Shown here one piece after another: positions 44,100 to 54,702 of a stretch of DNA of 64,000 bases. Location: positions 558,001 through 622,000 of the forward strand of contig JAADJZ010000004.1 of assembly GCA_011032825.1 (NCBI GenBank), written 5' to 3'. The notes beneath the pieces were generated by a model. The model was given only the letters and a program-made list of their open reading frames with translations, did not search any database and was not told the origin of the DNA. The translations under genes and the position numbers were made by a program. Each line of letters opens with the position of its first letter. Position 1 is the stretch's first letter. The DNA is from Massariosphaeria phaeospora. Taxonomy: Eukaryota; Ascomycota; Dothideomycetes; Pleosporales.

Positions 44100-47000
44100 A
44101 TGATGTGCTATAATATGTTTTCTTTAGAAGTACTTCTTGAGTAAGACACTACCACCTAGATATGATCACGTGGGTGTGCTGACAAATCACGTAAATTGTA
44201 GCCAGATGACTTTTACCTGTAGAGCTGTGCTTAATAATCACCTTTCGGACTTCATACATAAATGGAACTGGATCTGTCGATTCTTACTCTCATTGTCTAG
44301 TCGTTCTCGTGCTAAAGAGCACCGTATAATAAAATCAGATCTCCACATTTCGATATTGTCGTCTCGGAAAAAAACCTACAACCTGCGCTGCCATGTTTCC
44401 ATTTGGTTCTTGACTGACAAGAAATAAGCATTCGGGTGGGCTCCTGACACAGCCATGTGCATTCCCAGATCTAGAAACTGCTAGAAAAACTGTGTGACAG
44501 ATATGTGGAGAAGTTGATTATGAACTAGATATCACTACATTTTATGACCACGACACAAAAGAGCGAGAGACACCACTGATGTGCCTATGGGCTTCCGACT
44601 GGGACATAAAAATAAGGGGAAAACGTGCTACCAAATAGCTATGCTGGAAGAAACTTATCTACGTCAAAGTTTATTTAAGAGCTACCCTGAAAAAGTTATG
44701 CAAGAGATACATGCTGCTGTAAAAAGGGAATGGACGATAACTAGGGCGAATATGCTTGTTTTCCGACCTGGACCCTCGAAAACATGAGCCCGCATTTGCT
44801 AAAACCGCACTACCGATCTGTGCATGTTTCGCTTCACTCCTAGTCTGAAATTCATTCCGTTGAACTCGCATGGTGGTCGCGGTACAAAATGATAGTCAAA
44901 CCGAAGATATGGTTTGGGTTCCGCTTCTGAGGAGAAAACGAGAGCGTAGAGCGTAATATATGTGCTCTAGTCCAGGACTGACCTAAAATAGTACCGTGGG
45001 ACAGTTCAAGTCTGCGGTAAAGCTTCCGAACGATGGAATGCATGTCCTCGGATCTGGGTCTCGAAAATGCTCAATAGAAGAAAAAATGTGGACTTATAAA
45101 TCAAACATATTGTTCGTACATTCCGTTCTGTTCGGTTCGTCTTAGGAACTGTTCTAAAAAGTTACTCGACCTCCTCGAATGGCTCCGGTGCAAAACAAAG
45201 CTCTATAAAACTATTAACATGTGTGTTTGGACCCGAGATTCGAACAAGCTCGATAACAGCAAGAATGTGTTCAAATACTCTACTCATCACACTATTGGCT
45301 TAAAACCTGCCTAGAAGAGCTTTATAATCAGCCAAAACGAAGAAGTATGTGCGCAGCGCTACAAATGAAATACGGAATTTCAATGTGTGTCGTGCAGCTT
45401 GAACATTCAAAATGTTAAAAGTGCAGGAATAGGTGCTGCAAATCCAAATCCTCCGTCAGCATGGATCATGTTTTGTTCGCCTCCAGGCCAATTCAAACTT
45501 TTCTCACCTGCGAACCGAAGCTACAGTTCAAAACTACGCAGCCGCGTCATATGTGCGATTTCGGACATGGGATCTTTCGACATATCGAGTAGTAGAGAAA
45601 TGGTGCTATAAGTATTTCGATGGAACCGCAGATCTCCAGCTCCGCTACGAGCCCCTCCAAGATACATTGAACTTCGACGACAAATGCTGTCGAAGAACAA
45701 ACAGGCGAGTTCAATGTGTGTCTGTGGATCTGGAACTCCAAAACACCTTTACTTCTTTCAATAGTTACAAATTATTGGTGTCTCTAACACATCTCCTCCA
45801 CCAGTGCAGACCTACTCTACAACACACTGCGTCTTGCCTATAGTCGCTATTCAAAAATAGACGCCAACTCCTATCATGTGTTCTGGAATCCGAACCTTTA
45901 TATATTAACCAGCATTAAAACGGCTCTAGAATACTCTCGAATAACCGAACATGTTGTCCTCTACCGCTGGATCCCTCTAAATAATGGTGACACGTCGCGC
46001 CTGTGCTCGGAACAAGACTTCGACTGGGTCCGGTCATGTGCCTCTCTGCTCCAGCACTGAAATTTCAAGACACCAAACACATGTTCTATACCCGGAGATT
46101 TCTCGGCATATAATCCCATTTCTCCCAGTAATATGCTAAACTCCACCTCCTTCGTTTTCGATATCGGCTGTCTCGAAAAGCTAGATAGAATGTCCTGTGT
46201 TTCTCTAAAAAAACAGACAGTTCACCAGTCCATGTGCGACGGATCCGGGACCGAAAGACATAGACACCAAATCGAGACAATAAAACCTCGAGTTCGCCGG
46301 ACATCGGCATAAAACGATCTCGAAAGCAATTGATGGTCGCAGTACCGAAAGACTTTGCATTCCGCTTATATGGATGCTCATCGCTCTGCAGAAGGAATTG
46401 CACGTACATAAGGTCTACGTGTGGGTTAAACCCGCCGCGTAGAGCGCCATGCTGAAAACCTTACTTTGAACACTACATACGTACTTTACATGTGCGCTTT
46501 CTACTCCTAATGCGTATGTAGTACCGCTGGTTTTATGCTTTTCTCTCCGTCCTTGTGAAAACAACTATAAAGAACGAGTCAACAGGGCTATGCGTCTCTC
46601 CGTCTGTCTACCAAACTAGTTTTCCTACTTAGCTATGCGTGTCGCGGACTGGCGGAATTAAAAGGCCTGTCAGGAACTGGTCAGGTCGCGCCTGGAATGG
46701 AAACAGCTTGAATCGGAACGAATGAGCAGCAGTGAGCTGCCGCGATGAAAAACAGAAACGAAACATACAATGTATAGGTCCGAGTGTCGGCAAACCGACA
46801 GTGGAGGATACAATGTTCTAGGCGGACCCTAGAATCCCAAAAGAAGAATCCAAAGATATGGCGAACAGCTACAAAAATGCCAAGTTCAATCAACTGATGT
46901 TTGCGTGTCTTCGACTCGGGGAACGAAAGTGTGCCAAGGCACTTCGATGTCGTGGACCTGAGAAGTCGACGAAGCTCTCAAATGCCTTGTGGACTTAAAA

Positions 47001-50000
47001 ATAAATCAAACCTTATTCCGATGTTGTGCAGTTGAGCAACCGAAACGGTTGCGAATGCTAGGCTTTGTCTAGAATACTCAATTGGATTAGAAAATCTCCA
47101 ACGCATCACGCCATGTTGGGGACTTGTGGACTCAAAAAGTAGCAGAAGAAAATTCATGTGTGGTGCAGTCTAGCCAACGAGCGAGGTGCGATGCTTGGGA
47201 ATGATTCCGTGGTGTGGCTTCCAAAGAAATGTCTAGTAACTATGATGTTGCGTGGTAGTTGCGTGGTCGAGCGTTTGAGAAAAAAGGCGCATGGCGCCTT
47301 CACATGTTGGCCTATCGTGGCCTTGGTTTTGATCTGGACAGCAGACAAGAACGGCCATCCTCCATGTCGTGGCGGCCTCCAAAAGGCAGCAAAAGAAGCT
47401 ACGATGGCGCGACTCGAGTGCCTGAGAAGAAACCAGTTAATCTCAGACCTGATGTTGGCCTGTTGGGACTTGGACAACCATAATAAAAGGGATCGGACCA
47501 AAGGTGTTACAGACTGTAATAGCAAAATCGCCAAGGCGAAAAGCTGCATGTCGTGCAGAGTGAAAGAAATGTTTCACGAGGAAAGAATTGCCCGCTTAGA
47601 CTCAACGATTATAAGGAATGGCATATTCATGGCATTATGTTGTGGACTCGAGAATAGAAAGTCAAATCTATTTGAGGAAATCCTCATACTGTGTTAGGCA
47701 ACTGGAAAACTTCGTGTCTAAACCCTCCATGGCTGTCCCTCCGCGACTTGGCTTTGCGGATAAGACTTTTCCTGCTTGGACTCACTAACCAAAAAACCAT
47801 TTGAGGTCGAGTTGATGTTGTGGACTCCAGAACCAGAAAGTCAAATAACTTTGAGATGCTGTGTTGGGCAACTGGAAAAGTTCAATAACTGAGTGTACTA
47901 TAGTTGTACTCCTCCGACTTGCCCTTTACGAATATTGCCAATATCCCTTTGCCATGTTGTGGATTCGGGGACCAGAAAATCAAATTCCAAGAACTTTCTG
48001 AACATGCTGTAGAGTTGAGAAATTGGGCAGATAAAAAAGATCACTCACGACGCTTGCATGTGTCTTATCCTCCTCCGCGCAAAAACAAAGACGTAAGCTC
48101 TCAGTGCTATGTGCGGATTCAAGAACCAGAAAATCAAATGTCAAGAACAGACCGAGTTTGCTGCCAAGTTGACTAATGGAGCAGCTAAAAAGATCTCCGA
48201 GCTAGTCTTCATGTCTGTTATCCTCCTCCTCGCCAATACAGAAACCACAGAATCTCCCGAGACATGTCGCGGACTTGAGAACCAGAAAATCAAATCCTTA
48301 AAAGTGTCTAAACATGGTGTGAAGTGGACCAGCTGAGCAACTAAAAAGAGTGTTTTACGGTTCCATGTCGGTCCTCCTCTGACTCGCCGAGGAAGAACCG
48401 ATCGAACGCTTGTACCATGTCACGGATTCGAGAGCTTGAAAGTTAAAATCACAAGGATCCTCTCACTATGCTGTGGAGTCGTGCAGTCCTGCTTCTACAA
48501 CTTTGCGGTGGACCCTCTGGTGCCTGTCCTCCCGTTTTTCTCCTCGCCAACTAAAAAACAACGCTCATAATCCGACGTCATGCCGCGGCTTTGGAAACAG
48601 CGATTTAAAATACTAGAAAGTTTGTGGTATGTTGCGGAGTTGTGCAGCCCTGCAAGTAAAAAACGCTTTGCGGCATTTTAACGTCTGCCCTCTCCCCCTT
48701 CTCCTCGCCAACTAACGAAAATGCCAACAATCTACCCTAATGCCGCGGCCTTAGAAACATCGATTTAAAATAGTCGAAACGATATAGTATGCTGTGAAGT
48801 TGTGCAGCCCTGCAACTAAAAAAATGACAACGCTTGCGTTTTTTGTCTGTCCTCCCCCTCTCCTCCTCGCCAACCAAAGGAAACACTATCAACTACCATG
48901 CCGCGGTCTTGGAACCCTCAATCAAAGCTATAGCATATCATGGCATACTGTGAAGTTGTGCAGCCCTGCAACTAAAAAAACCTATTGGCGCTCTGGATGA
49001 TGTCTGTCCTCACCCTCTCCTCCTCGCTAACCAAAAAATCTGCCAACTATAGCTATGCTGCGGTCTTCAAAACCTGAACTCAAATCTCAAAATCAGCAAG
49101 AGACGCTGTTATGTTGTGAAGTTGTGCAGTGCAGTCACACAATGAAAAATAGGTCCAAGACAACTCTATGTCTGCGTCCTTTGGACTCGCCACCAACCCC
49201 TACAAAGCATGGAAGATTTGTTCCCATGCTGCTACTTGAAAGCTAGAAGGCAAAGCTTAGGGAGGCTGCTGGTATACTGGGAAGTTGTACAGGGAAACAA
49301 CAGAAAGCCACATTCGACAAGTTCATGTGCGCGTCCGTCGGGCGCGCCAACAAAAGAAGAAATACTGAACATGACGCTACCATGCCGTGCAATCAAGAAA
49401 CTACAATGTCTAAAAAAAGAAATACATATCGATGACATGTGTGGAGGAGCTGAGCAGTCGCGAACGCAACAAAGACAGGCACAGAGGCGGTAGATGTGTC
49501 TCCGCGCCCTCTGGACTCGCCAACCCCCTTGAAAATGGACGAGATAACATTCTCATGCTGGACTCGAGAAAACACGAAGTGAAAATTGAAAAAGGCCTGT
49601 TCAAGTAGAGCATGTGTGGCGAAGCTGAGCAGTCGCGCACGCAGCTAAAAGATATTGGAGGAGTTGGTATCGATGTTTGTCGGCGCCCTCTGAACTCCCC
49701 AACCCCTGAAAATGGACGAGATAGAATACTCATGCCGGACTCGAGAAACCAGAAACCAGAAAGTTGAAAACAAAAAAAGCCCCTATCTATGCCATCTATA
49801 TGCCGAAGCTGAGCAGTCGCGCACGCAACAAAGACTACAACAGGACTCATTCATGTGTCTCTGCGCCCTCTGGACTCGCTAACCCTTAGAAACAATCGAA
49901 TCAGCGTTTGCATGCCGTGCACTCAAGCAACCACGAAGTGAACATGAAAAGAAGCCCCTATCTATGCCACCTATGTGACGAAGTCAGCCTGTCGCAGACA

Positions 50001-50950
50001 CGCAACTAGATCAGTACAGCTATACGACTGATGTCTGTCGGCGCTCTCTGGACTCGCCAGCCTTAAAAAAAGCACCAAACATTCAAACAAATGCCGTGCA
50101 CTCGAGAAACCAGAAGGTTAAACAAAAATCTCCATGATCATAGCATGTGTGTGACAAAGCCGACCCCTCCAACCATGCGAATACAACAAACATGTGGAAG
50201 ACAAACACATGTTCTCGCTCTCTGCCCTCGCAGCACTAAAAAGCTTACAGCCGTCATCGCATGGCGTGAGCAGCCCGACAAAGAAAGCCTCAGCAAGATC
50301 TGGCATGTCGTGCAGTGCTGCCGCGCACCCACCAGCCAAAAATTCATTTACAAATGGAGTATGTCTTCCCCGAATGTGTGTCCCGCGGACTTCGCAGGTA
50401 TTCATAATTAAAACAACCTAGATGAAATGGCATGTCGTGGACGCGCGAAGTGAAGCCAAAACATAAACGTAAAGCCGGCATGTGTCGGACGACCGCGCGC
50501 GCAGCAATATCAAAACATGGAGAGACACGCCACATGCCTGTCCTCCTCGCCTCCCTTCCTGAATAAACTAGAATACGTCGCGCCCCATGGCGTGGACGCG
50601 TCGAGAATAGCAAGTCAGCCAGATTCATGGGGGACGGAGAGGTCCGCGCCCACCCGCTCTCATTAGAATAGAGCAAACCAAAGCAAAGCATCCAAAGTAA
50701 AAAATTTTAACAACCAAATTCATGTCAGAGAAGAAGGGAGCGCACCAAAACCCGGCAGAGATACGCAACATGTGGATGCCTGGATTGGACTCGCAAAGGT
50801 AGATACCAACTTGAAAATGACAAGATACCCTAGCATGGGGGAGAAAACACATCGACTTTGAGGATATGCGGTGCGGTTGGAGAAGGAAACCCGCTGGTAA
50901 ACCGCGTATGTGTGTGTGTGTCTGTGCCGTGCAGCACATCGAAAATGAAA
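44100..50950. repeat. 7 kb degenerate higher-order tandem repeat (array 2)
   Basis: Best preserved from about 47000 to 50700. GTTGTGCAGCCCTGCAACTAAAAA-type text returns with its core (TGTGCAG or TGAGCAG) at 48641, 48801, 48957, 49123, 49286, 49451, 49626 and 49810, giving periods of 160, 156, 166, 163, 165, 175 and 184. Each unit has three modules, each opening with ATG or a near match and usually ending in an A-run: ATGCCGCGG.CT...GAAACCAGAAA, ATGCTGTGAAGTTGTGCAG...AAAAA, and CATGTCTGTCCTCC...CTCGCCAACCAAAAA. In one clear unit they start at 48740, 48789 and 48844, with the next unit at 48898, so the sub-period is 49-55. Left of 47000 the same style (CATGTG...GACTCGAGAA...AAAA) is looser, with TATAAA/TTATAA boxes at 45096, 45205 and 45312. 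No unit carries a conserved frame. It could be a satellite, a heterochromatic or centromere-like block, or an array of small non-coding genes. Confidence 0.75.
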
Positions 50951-51274
50951 GAAGCGTGAAAAGCTACGATGAGGTGTGAAGTGAGTGCTGTGCGGCGTGC
51001 TGATTAAAGGATAACGGGGTTGCAATATGGTGGTGTGGAGAGGGGGTTTGGGGTAGGGAGAGAGCGATGGTGGTGATGACCATCTTGAGCTGATGATAGT
51101 GATTCAAAACTCCGCTAGATGAGTGAGCGATTGGGAGGATTTAAGGAGACGAGACGGGTATCGAAGAGTATCTATCCTGACGTCTAGTGTATATACTGGC
51201 GAATCGTCGAAGATCAATCGATCATGCAGTACATGCCGCAGCGAAGTCGTAATTCCATTCCGTCCCCACCACCA
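50951..51274. other. Right flank of array 2, up to the SER2 stop
   Basis: Contains GCGATGGTGGTGATGACCAT near 51064, close to the GGTGGTGATCATCATCG block of array 1, so it may be the edge of array 2. No gene. Confidence 0.45.
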
Positions 51275-52477
51275 CTACCTCAACAACTCCTCCTGCTCCT
51301 CCCTCGACAACCCCAAAAGATACAACACATCCAGCATGCTCTTCGAGTTCAGCCGCGCGGGCGCCTGCATCTGCACCTTCGGCTTCGCATGGAACGCGAC
51401 CCCCAGCCCCGCCACGCCCATCATCGGCAGATCGTTCGCGCCATCCCCCACAACCAGCACCTGATCCAGCAGTATGCCCTCTCGTTCCGCAATCTCCAGC
51501 ACGTGCTGCCGCTTCTTTTCCGCGTGCACAATCTCGCCCGTCAGCTCGCCCGTGAGCGTCTGCCCGTCGGCGCTCACAACCAGGTGGTTCGCAAACGCGT
51601 AGTCCAGGCCCAGCTGCGTGGCCATCCAGCCCGTCAGCGGCGTGAACCCGCCGCTCAGCACCGCCGTCTTGAAGCCTAGCCGCTTCAGCGCCGATATCAG
51701 CTCCCGCACGCCCTCGTTCAGCGTGATGCGCGGCTTCAGCGTGTCCCACACGGAGCTAGGCACGCCCTTCAGCAGCGCACAGCGCCGCCGTAGACTCGCC
51801 TCGAAATCCAGCTCGCCGTTCATGGCGGCGGCCGTGATGGCCGAGACCTGCGCTTCGACGCCGATCAGCCGCGCGATCTCGTCGATGACTTCCTGCTGGA
51901 TCAGCGTCGAGTCCATGTCGAAGATGGCGAGCCGCTTGTGCCGCCGGAAGACGGTGTCGCTCTGGAACACGGCCTCGACGTTCCACTCGCGCTCGAAGCG
52001 CGAGACGCCGTCGTGGCGCCGCAGCGTCTCGAGCAGCAGCGGCGACGCGCTCGGCAGCGGGAACGTCACTTCGACGACGCGGCAGAACTTGCTCTTCTCC
52101 AGCCGCCGACTCGCGATGGTGTCCTCCATCAGGCCCGGTATTATGTTGGTGAGGGTGACGAAGAAGTCGGTCAGGCAGCTCTGCGACACGTAGGAGCCGT
52201 AGAGGTGGTCGCGCGGGTTGGGGCCCGGCGTCGGGGGCTCGAGCGGGTAGTCGGACATGTTGTCGGTGGGCACGGCGCCATCTCGGAGCGAGTCGAGCGA
52301 GGCTTCGGGGAGCAGGTCGTGCGGGCTGTGCGGCGAGGCGTCGGGGTGGGGGAAGAAGTGCTGGGGGCTGTCGGCTTTGTAGAAGAGGGTCGCGACGAGG
52401 TGCGTGGGCGCAACGTCGAGGGCGGGCGGCTTGGTGGTGTCGGCGACCATGGCGGCGAGTGCTTGGATGTAGTCCAT
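51275..52477 (-). CDS. SER2: Phosphoserine phosphatase (last step of serine synthesis)
   Basis: Single exon, 400 residues, HAD superfamily. Although the frame is open up to 52825, no ATG occurs upstream of 52477, so the start MDYIQALAAM is the only ATG choice; the open frame upstream begins at GTG. Motif I is FDMDSTLIQQEVIDE (nucleophile and general acid aspartates), motif II VLSGGF (serine), then the conserved lysine in HAEKKRQ, and motif IV VVGDGANDLPMM. The phosphatase domain spans about residues 170-390. The first 160 residues are an ACT-like regulatory or linker region (LVATLFYKADSPQH, SYVSQSCLTDFFVTLTNI), as in many fungal SerB proteins, which are longer than yeast Ser2 (309 residues). 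It dephosphorylates 3-phosphoserine to serine in the cytosol. Strongly GC-rich third codon positions, like the neighbouring SDR. Confidence 0.93.
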   Translation of the reverse strand: MDYIQALAAMVADTTKPPALDVAPTHLVATLFYKADSPQHFFPHPDASPHSPHDLLPEASLDSLRDGAVPTDNMSDYPLEPPTPGPNPRDHLYGSYVSQSCLTDFFVTLTNIIPGLMEDTIASRRLEKSKFCRVVEVTFPLPSASPLLLETLRRHDGVSRFEREWNVEAVFQSDTVFRRHKRLAIFDMDSTLIQQEVIDEIARLIGVEAQVSAITAAAMNGELDFEASLRRRCALLKGVPSSVWDTLKPRITLNEGVRELISALKRLGFKTAVLSGGFTPLTGWMATQLGLDYAFANHLVVSADGQTLTGELTGEIVHAEKKRQHVLEIAEREGILLDQVLVVGDGANDLPMMGVAGLGVAFHAKPKVQMQAPARLNSKSMLDVLYLLGLSREEQEELLR

Positions 52478-53020
52478 TGAGGGGACTATCAGGGTTTGAG
52501 TTGAAAGAGTTGGGCTGGATGGGTGCGGGCGCGGGAACGCGACACTGCGATCTGCGATGGTTCGTGGACTGTTCGCGGAGGGCTTGGTGGGGTCACAAGG
52601 CGGGCCAGAAAAGGGCCTGCCAGGGATCGCCAGCTGATTTAGATGACTAGCCAAGCCGTCGGAGACGAGTCCCTCCCGCCGCAGTGACCCTGGCAGTGGC
52701 ACCCTGGCAGTGGCACCCTGGCTAAGCACTTCCCACCTCAGCAGCCTCGAACGCTGATTCTCCAGGCTGCTCGACCTCTGTGGACAATGCGGGCGCCGAA
52801 TTTCAGATGTCAAAAGGCCCGCCACGAAGTCATGGAGCGGAGACTCTGACTAGCGAGCCTCGGCTTCTGCCGTCCAGCAGCCAAAAGCGAACTTCGCACG
52901 CAATTTCTCGAGAACTTTCAGATGAGGTCTTGGGCTCGAGTACCAGACTGACTGACCACCCGACTCATCTCCAGCTAGATACATGCTCTCATTCTCCTCG
53001 GTCCATTGCCTGCCGTCGCA
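52478..53020. promoter_or_regulatory. Divergent SER2/SDR promoter region
   Basis: 543 bases separate the two opposite starts. A tandem CCCTGGCAGTGGCACCCTGGCAGTGGCA duplication lies at about 52688-52715. No clear TATA box in either direction. Confidence 0.5.
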
Positions 53021-54115
53021 ATGCCCCCGCACCAGCCAGAGAGCATGGTCGCAGCCATCCGCCAGTCCCCGCCCGTCGACGTTTCAGTCCCATACGAATC
53101 CGCCTGGGTCAAGGGCAAGACCATCCTGATAACCGGCGGAGCGAGCGGCTTCGGGGCTGGCTTCGTGCGCCATTGGGCTGAGCAGGGAGCGACCGTCGTC
53201 GTAGGCGACATCAACGTTGAGAAAGGCGATGTGCTAGCGCGCGAGGTGCGCAAGGAGACGGGCAACGCGAACGTCCACTTTGTGCACTGCGACGTGACCG
53301 ACTGGCAGTCGCAGGTCAATCTCTTCAGGGAGGCGGCCAGGCTGAGCCCTCACGGCGGAATCGACACGGTTGTCGCCAATGCAGGCATAGCGGGCGCCGA
53401 CGCTATGCAGCGGCCGCAAGGCATGACAGACGCAGAGCCGCCGAAGCCCAACTTCAAGATCATGGACGTCAATTGCACAGGCGTCATGTATACTGCGCAC
53501 CTGGCATACTACTGGCTTCCGCGCAACTCCGGCTCCGACGCCTGCAGCATGGACTCGCAACCGGGCACGACTTGCCGCGACCGACACCTGTTGCTGGTGG
53601 GCTCCATCGCCTCTCTGGCGCCCATCGCCGCGCAACCGCAGTACGGAGCGGCAAAGCACGCCGTCCTCGGACTGTTCCGCTCCCTGCGCGCCACGTCCCA
53701 CCCGCAGGGCATCCGCGTCAACCTCATCCTGCCGTACTTCATCGACACGCCCATCGTCACACTCGGGGCGCGAGTCGTACTGGCTGGCGGGGCCATGGGC
53801 AAAGTCGAGGACGTGGTGGACGCTGCAACGCGCTTTGTGGCGGACTCGCGCATCCTCGGGCGCTCGCTCGTCATCGGCCCGAAGGTTACGCTGAAGCAGC
53901 TCGACAACGGCGAGTGGGACCTGGTCGCGAAGGGGACGCCTGGCAGCCGCGAGACGGCGCTGTGGGAGCCGTATGCTGAAGACTGGGAGGATGTCGATGC
54001 CTTCGACCGGAACATCGTCAAGGTGCTGAACGCGGTGCAGGCGGCGCGGGGCTGGATTGGGTGGGCGACAGACATTGTGAAGGCGGTGGGCTACGGGCTA
54101 GGATTTGGTCGCTGA
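53021..54115 (+). CDS. Short-chain dehydrogenase/reductase (SDR)
   Basis: Single exon, 364 residues from the only ATG near the frame start (53021; the longer frame opens at TTG 53006). Rossmann motif TGGASGFGAG (TGxxxGxG), then GDINVEKGD after beta-2, which favours NAD(H) through the acidic residue (D). VVANAGIAG is the NNAG-like motif. The catalytic triad is Ser in VGSIASLAP and the YGAAK Tyr-Lys pair, with VNCTGVMYTAHLAYY carrying the conserved asparagine. RVNLILPYFIDTP forms the C-terminal substrate side. The last 110 residues extend beyond a typical 250-residue SDR and contain a conserved-looking block (GPKVTLKQLDNGEWDLVA). The fungal class is often named 5'-hydroxyaverantin dehydrogenase-like or simply SDR; the substrate cannot be read here. 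Divergent with SER2. Confidence 0.85.
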   Translation: MPPHQPESMVAAIRQSPPVDVSVPYESAWVKGKTILITGGASGFGAGFVRHWAEQGATVVVGDINVEKGDVLAREVRKETGNANVHFVHCDVTDWQSQVNLFREAARLSPHGGIDTVVANAGIAGADAMQRPQGMTDAEPPKPNFKIMDVNCTGVMYTAHLAYYWLPRNSGSDACSMDSQPGTTCRDRHLLLVGSIASLAPIAAQPQYGAAKHAVLGLFRSLRATSHPQGIRVNLILPYFIDTPIVTLGARVVLAGGAMGKVEDVVDAATRFVADSRILGRSLVIGPKVTLKQLDNGEWDLVAKGTPGSRETALWEPYAEDWEDVDAFDRNIVKVLNAVQAARGWIGWATDIVKAVGYGLGFGR

Positions 54116-54702
54116 GAGACGACGGTGACGGTGTTGGCAGCTGTAGACCGTAGACTGGCAGCCTGCTGGCGTCTGCGAGGCTGACGTTCACATATGCCGC
54201 CATTTACGAGTGATATAGTAAATCATTGTGAAGCCCGCAGCTCCGTGTGTGTGTGTGAATCTTGACCTGGTGAGACTGACTTCACAGCAGTCGAGAGCAG
54301 AGAGAGCAGACGTCGACAGGGCCGTGCCGCATTCGTCAACTGGCAGCATTCGTCAACTGGCAGCCCAAACCGGCCAAGAGAGCTGGTCGAGTGTAGCGAA
54401 CTGCAGCGTGACGTCGGCCTGCAGGGGAGCAACGCACTTGCGGCTAGGATGCGCGCTTGGAATCTGTGCCTGGGCGCTCGAATCGTGACGCCAGAACTGC
54501 TGCTTGTTACCGTTGTTATGATTATTGCATCCGGGGAACTCGCAGGTCTTTGCAAGCCTTCGCACCTGCCTTCTCAGTTGCGCGCCTTCCCAGACCCGCT
54601 CCACCTAGCGACAGCTAGAATCACCTACCTTGCCGTCACGCAGTAGAATATTCGCACCCTACCGCGTTTCTCCGTGCTACCCGCAGTCGCGTGCTGTTCG
54701 CC
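54116..54702. other. Intergenic
   Basis: Short (GT)n run at about 54246-54258. Tandem GCATTCGTCAACTGGCA at 54331-54364 (two copies, 17 bases). The remainder is leader of the glycosyltransferase gene. Confidence 0.4.

Noticed and set aside
47158..47697. 179-codon open frame inside array 2
   Set aside because: Its text contains repeat-module translations, opens at a non-ATG codon or in repeat DNA, and resembles no protein family.
49410..49850. 146-codon minus-strand frame with internally repeated peptide
   Set aside because: The repetition comes from the ~165 bp DNA period, not from protein selection; the frame is not kept in other units.
19260..50950. CRISPR-like array
   Set aside because: Units are diverged over their whole length with no identical short repeats and unique spacers, and the host is a fungus.
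44100..50950. Calling array 2 the centromere
   Set aside because: Possible in size and gene content, but sequence alone cannot show CENP-A occupancy; kept only as a hypothesis.
51938..52480. 180-codon plus-strand frame opposite SER2
   Set aside because: GC-rich antisense shadow of a well-supported gene.
52478..52825. N-terminal extension of SER2
   Set aside because: The extension frame opens at GTG and contains no ATG before 52477.
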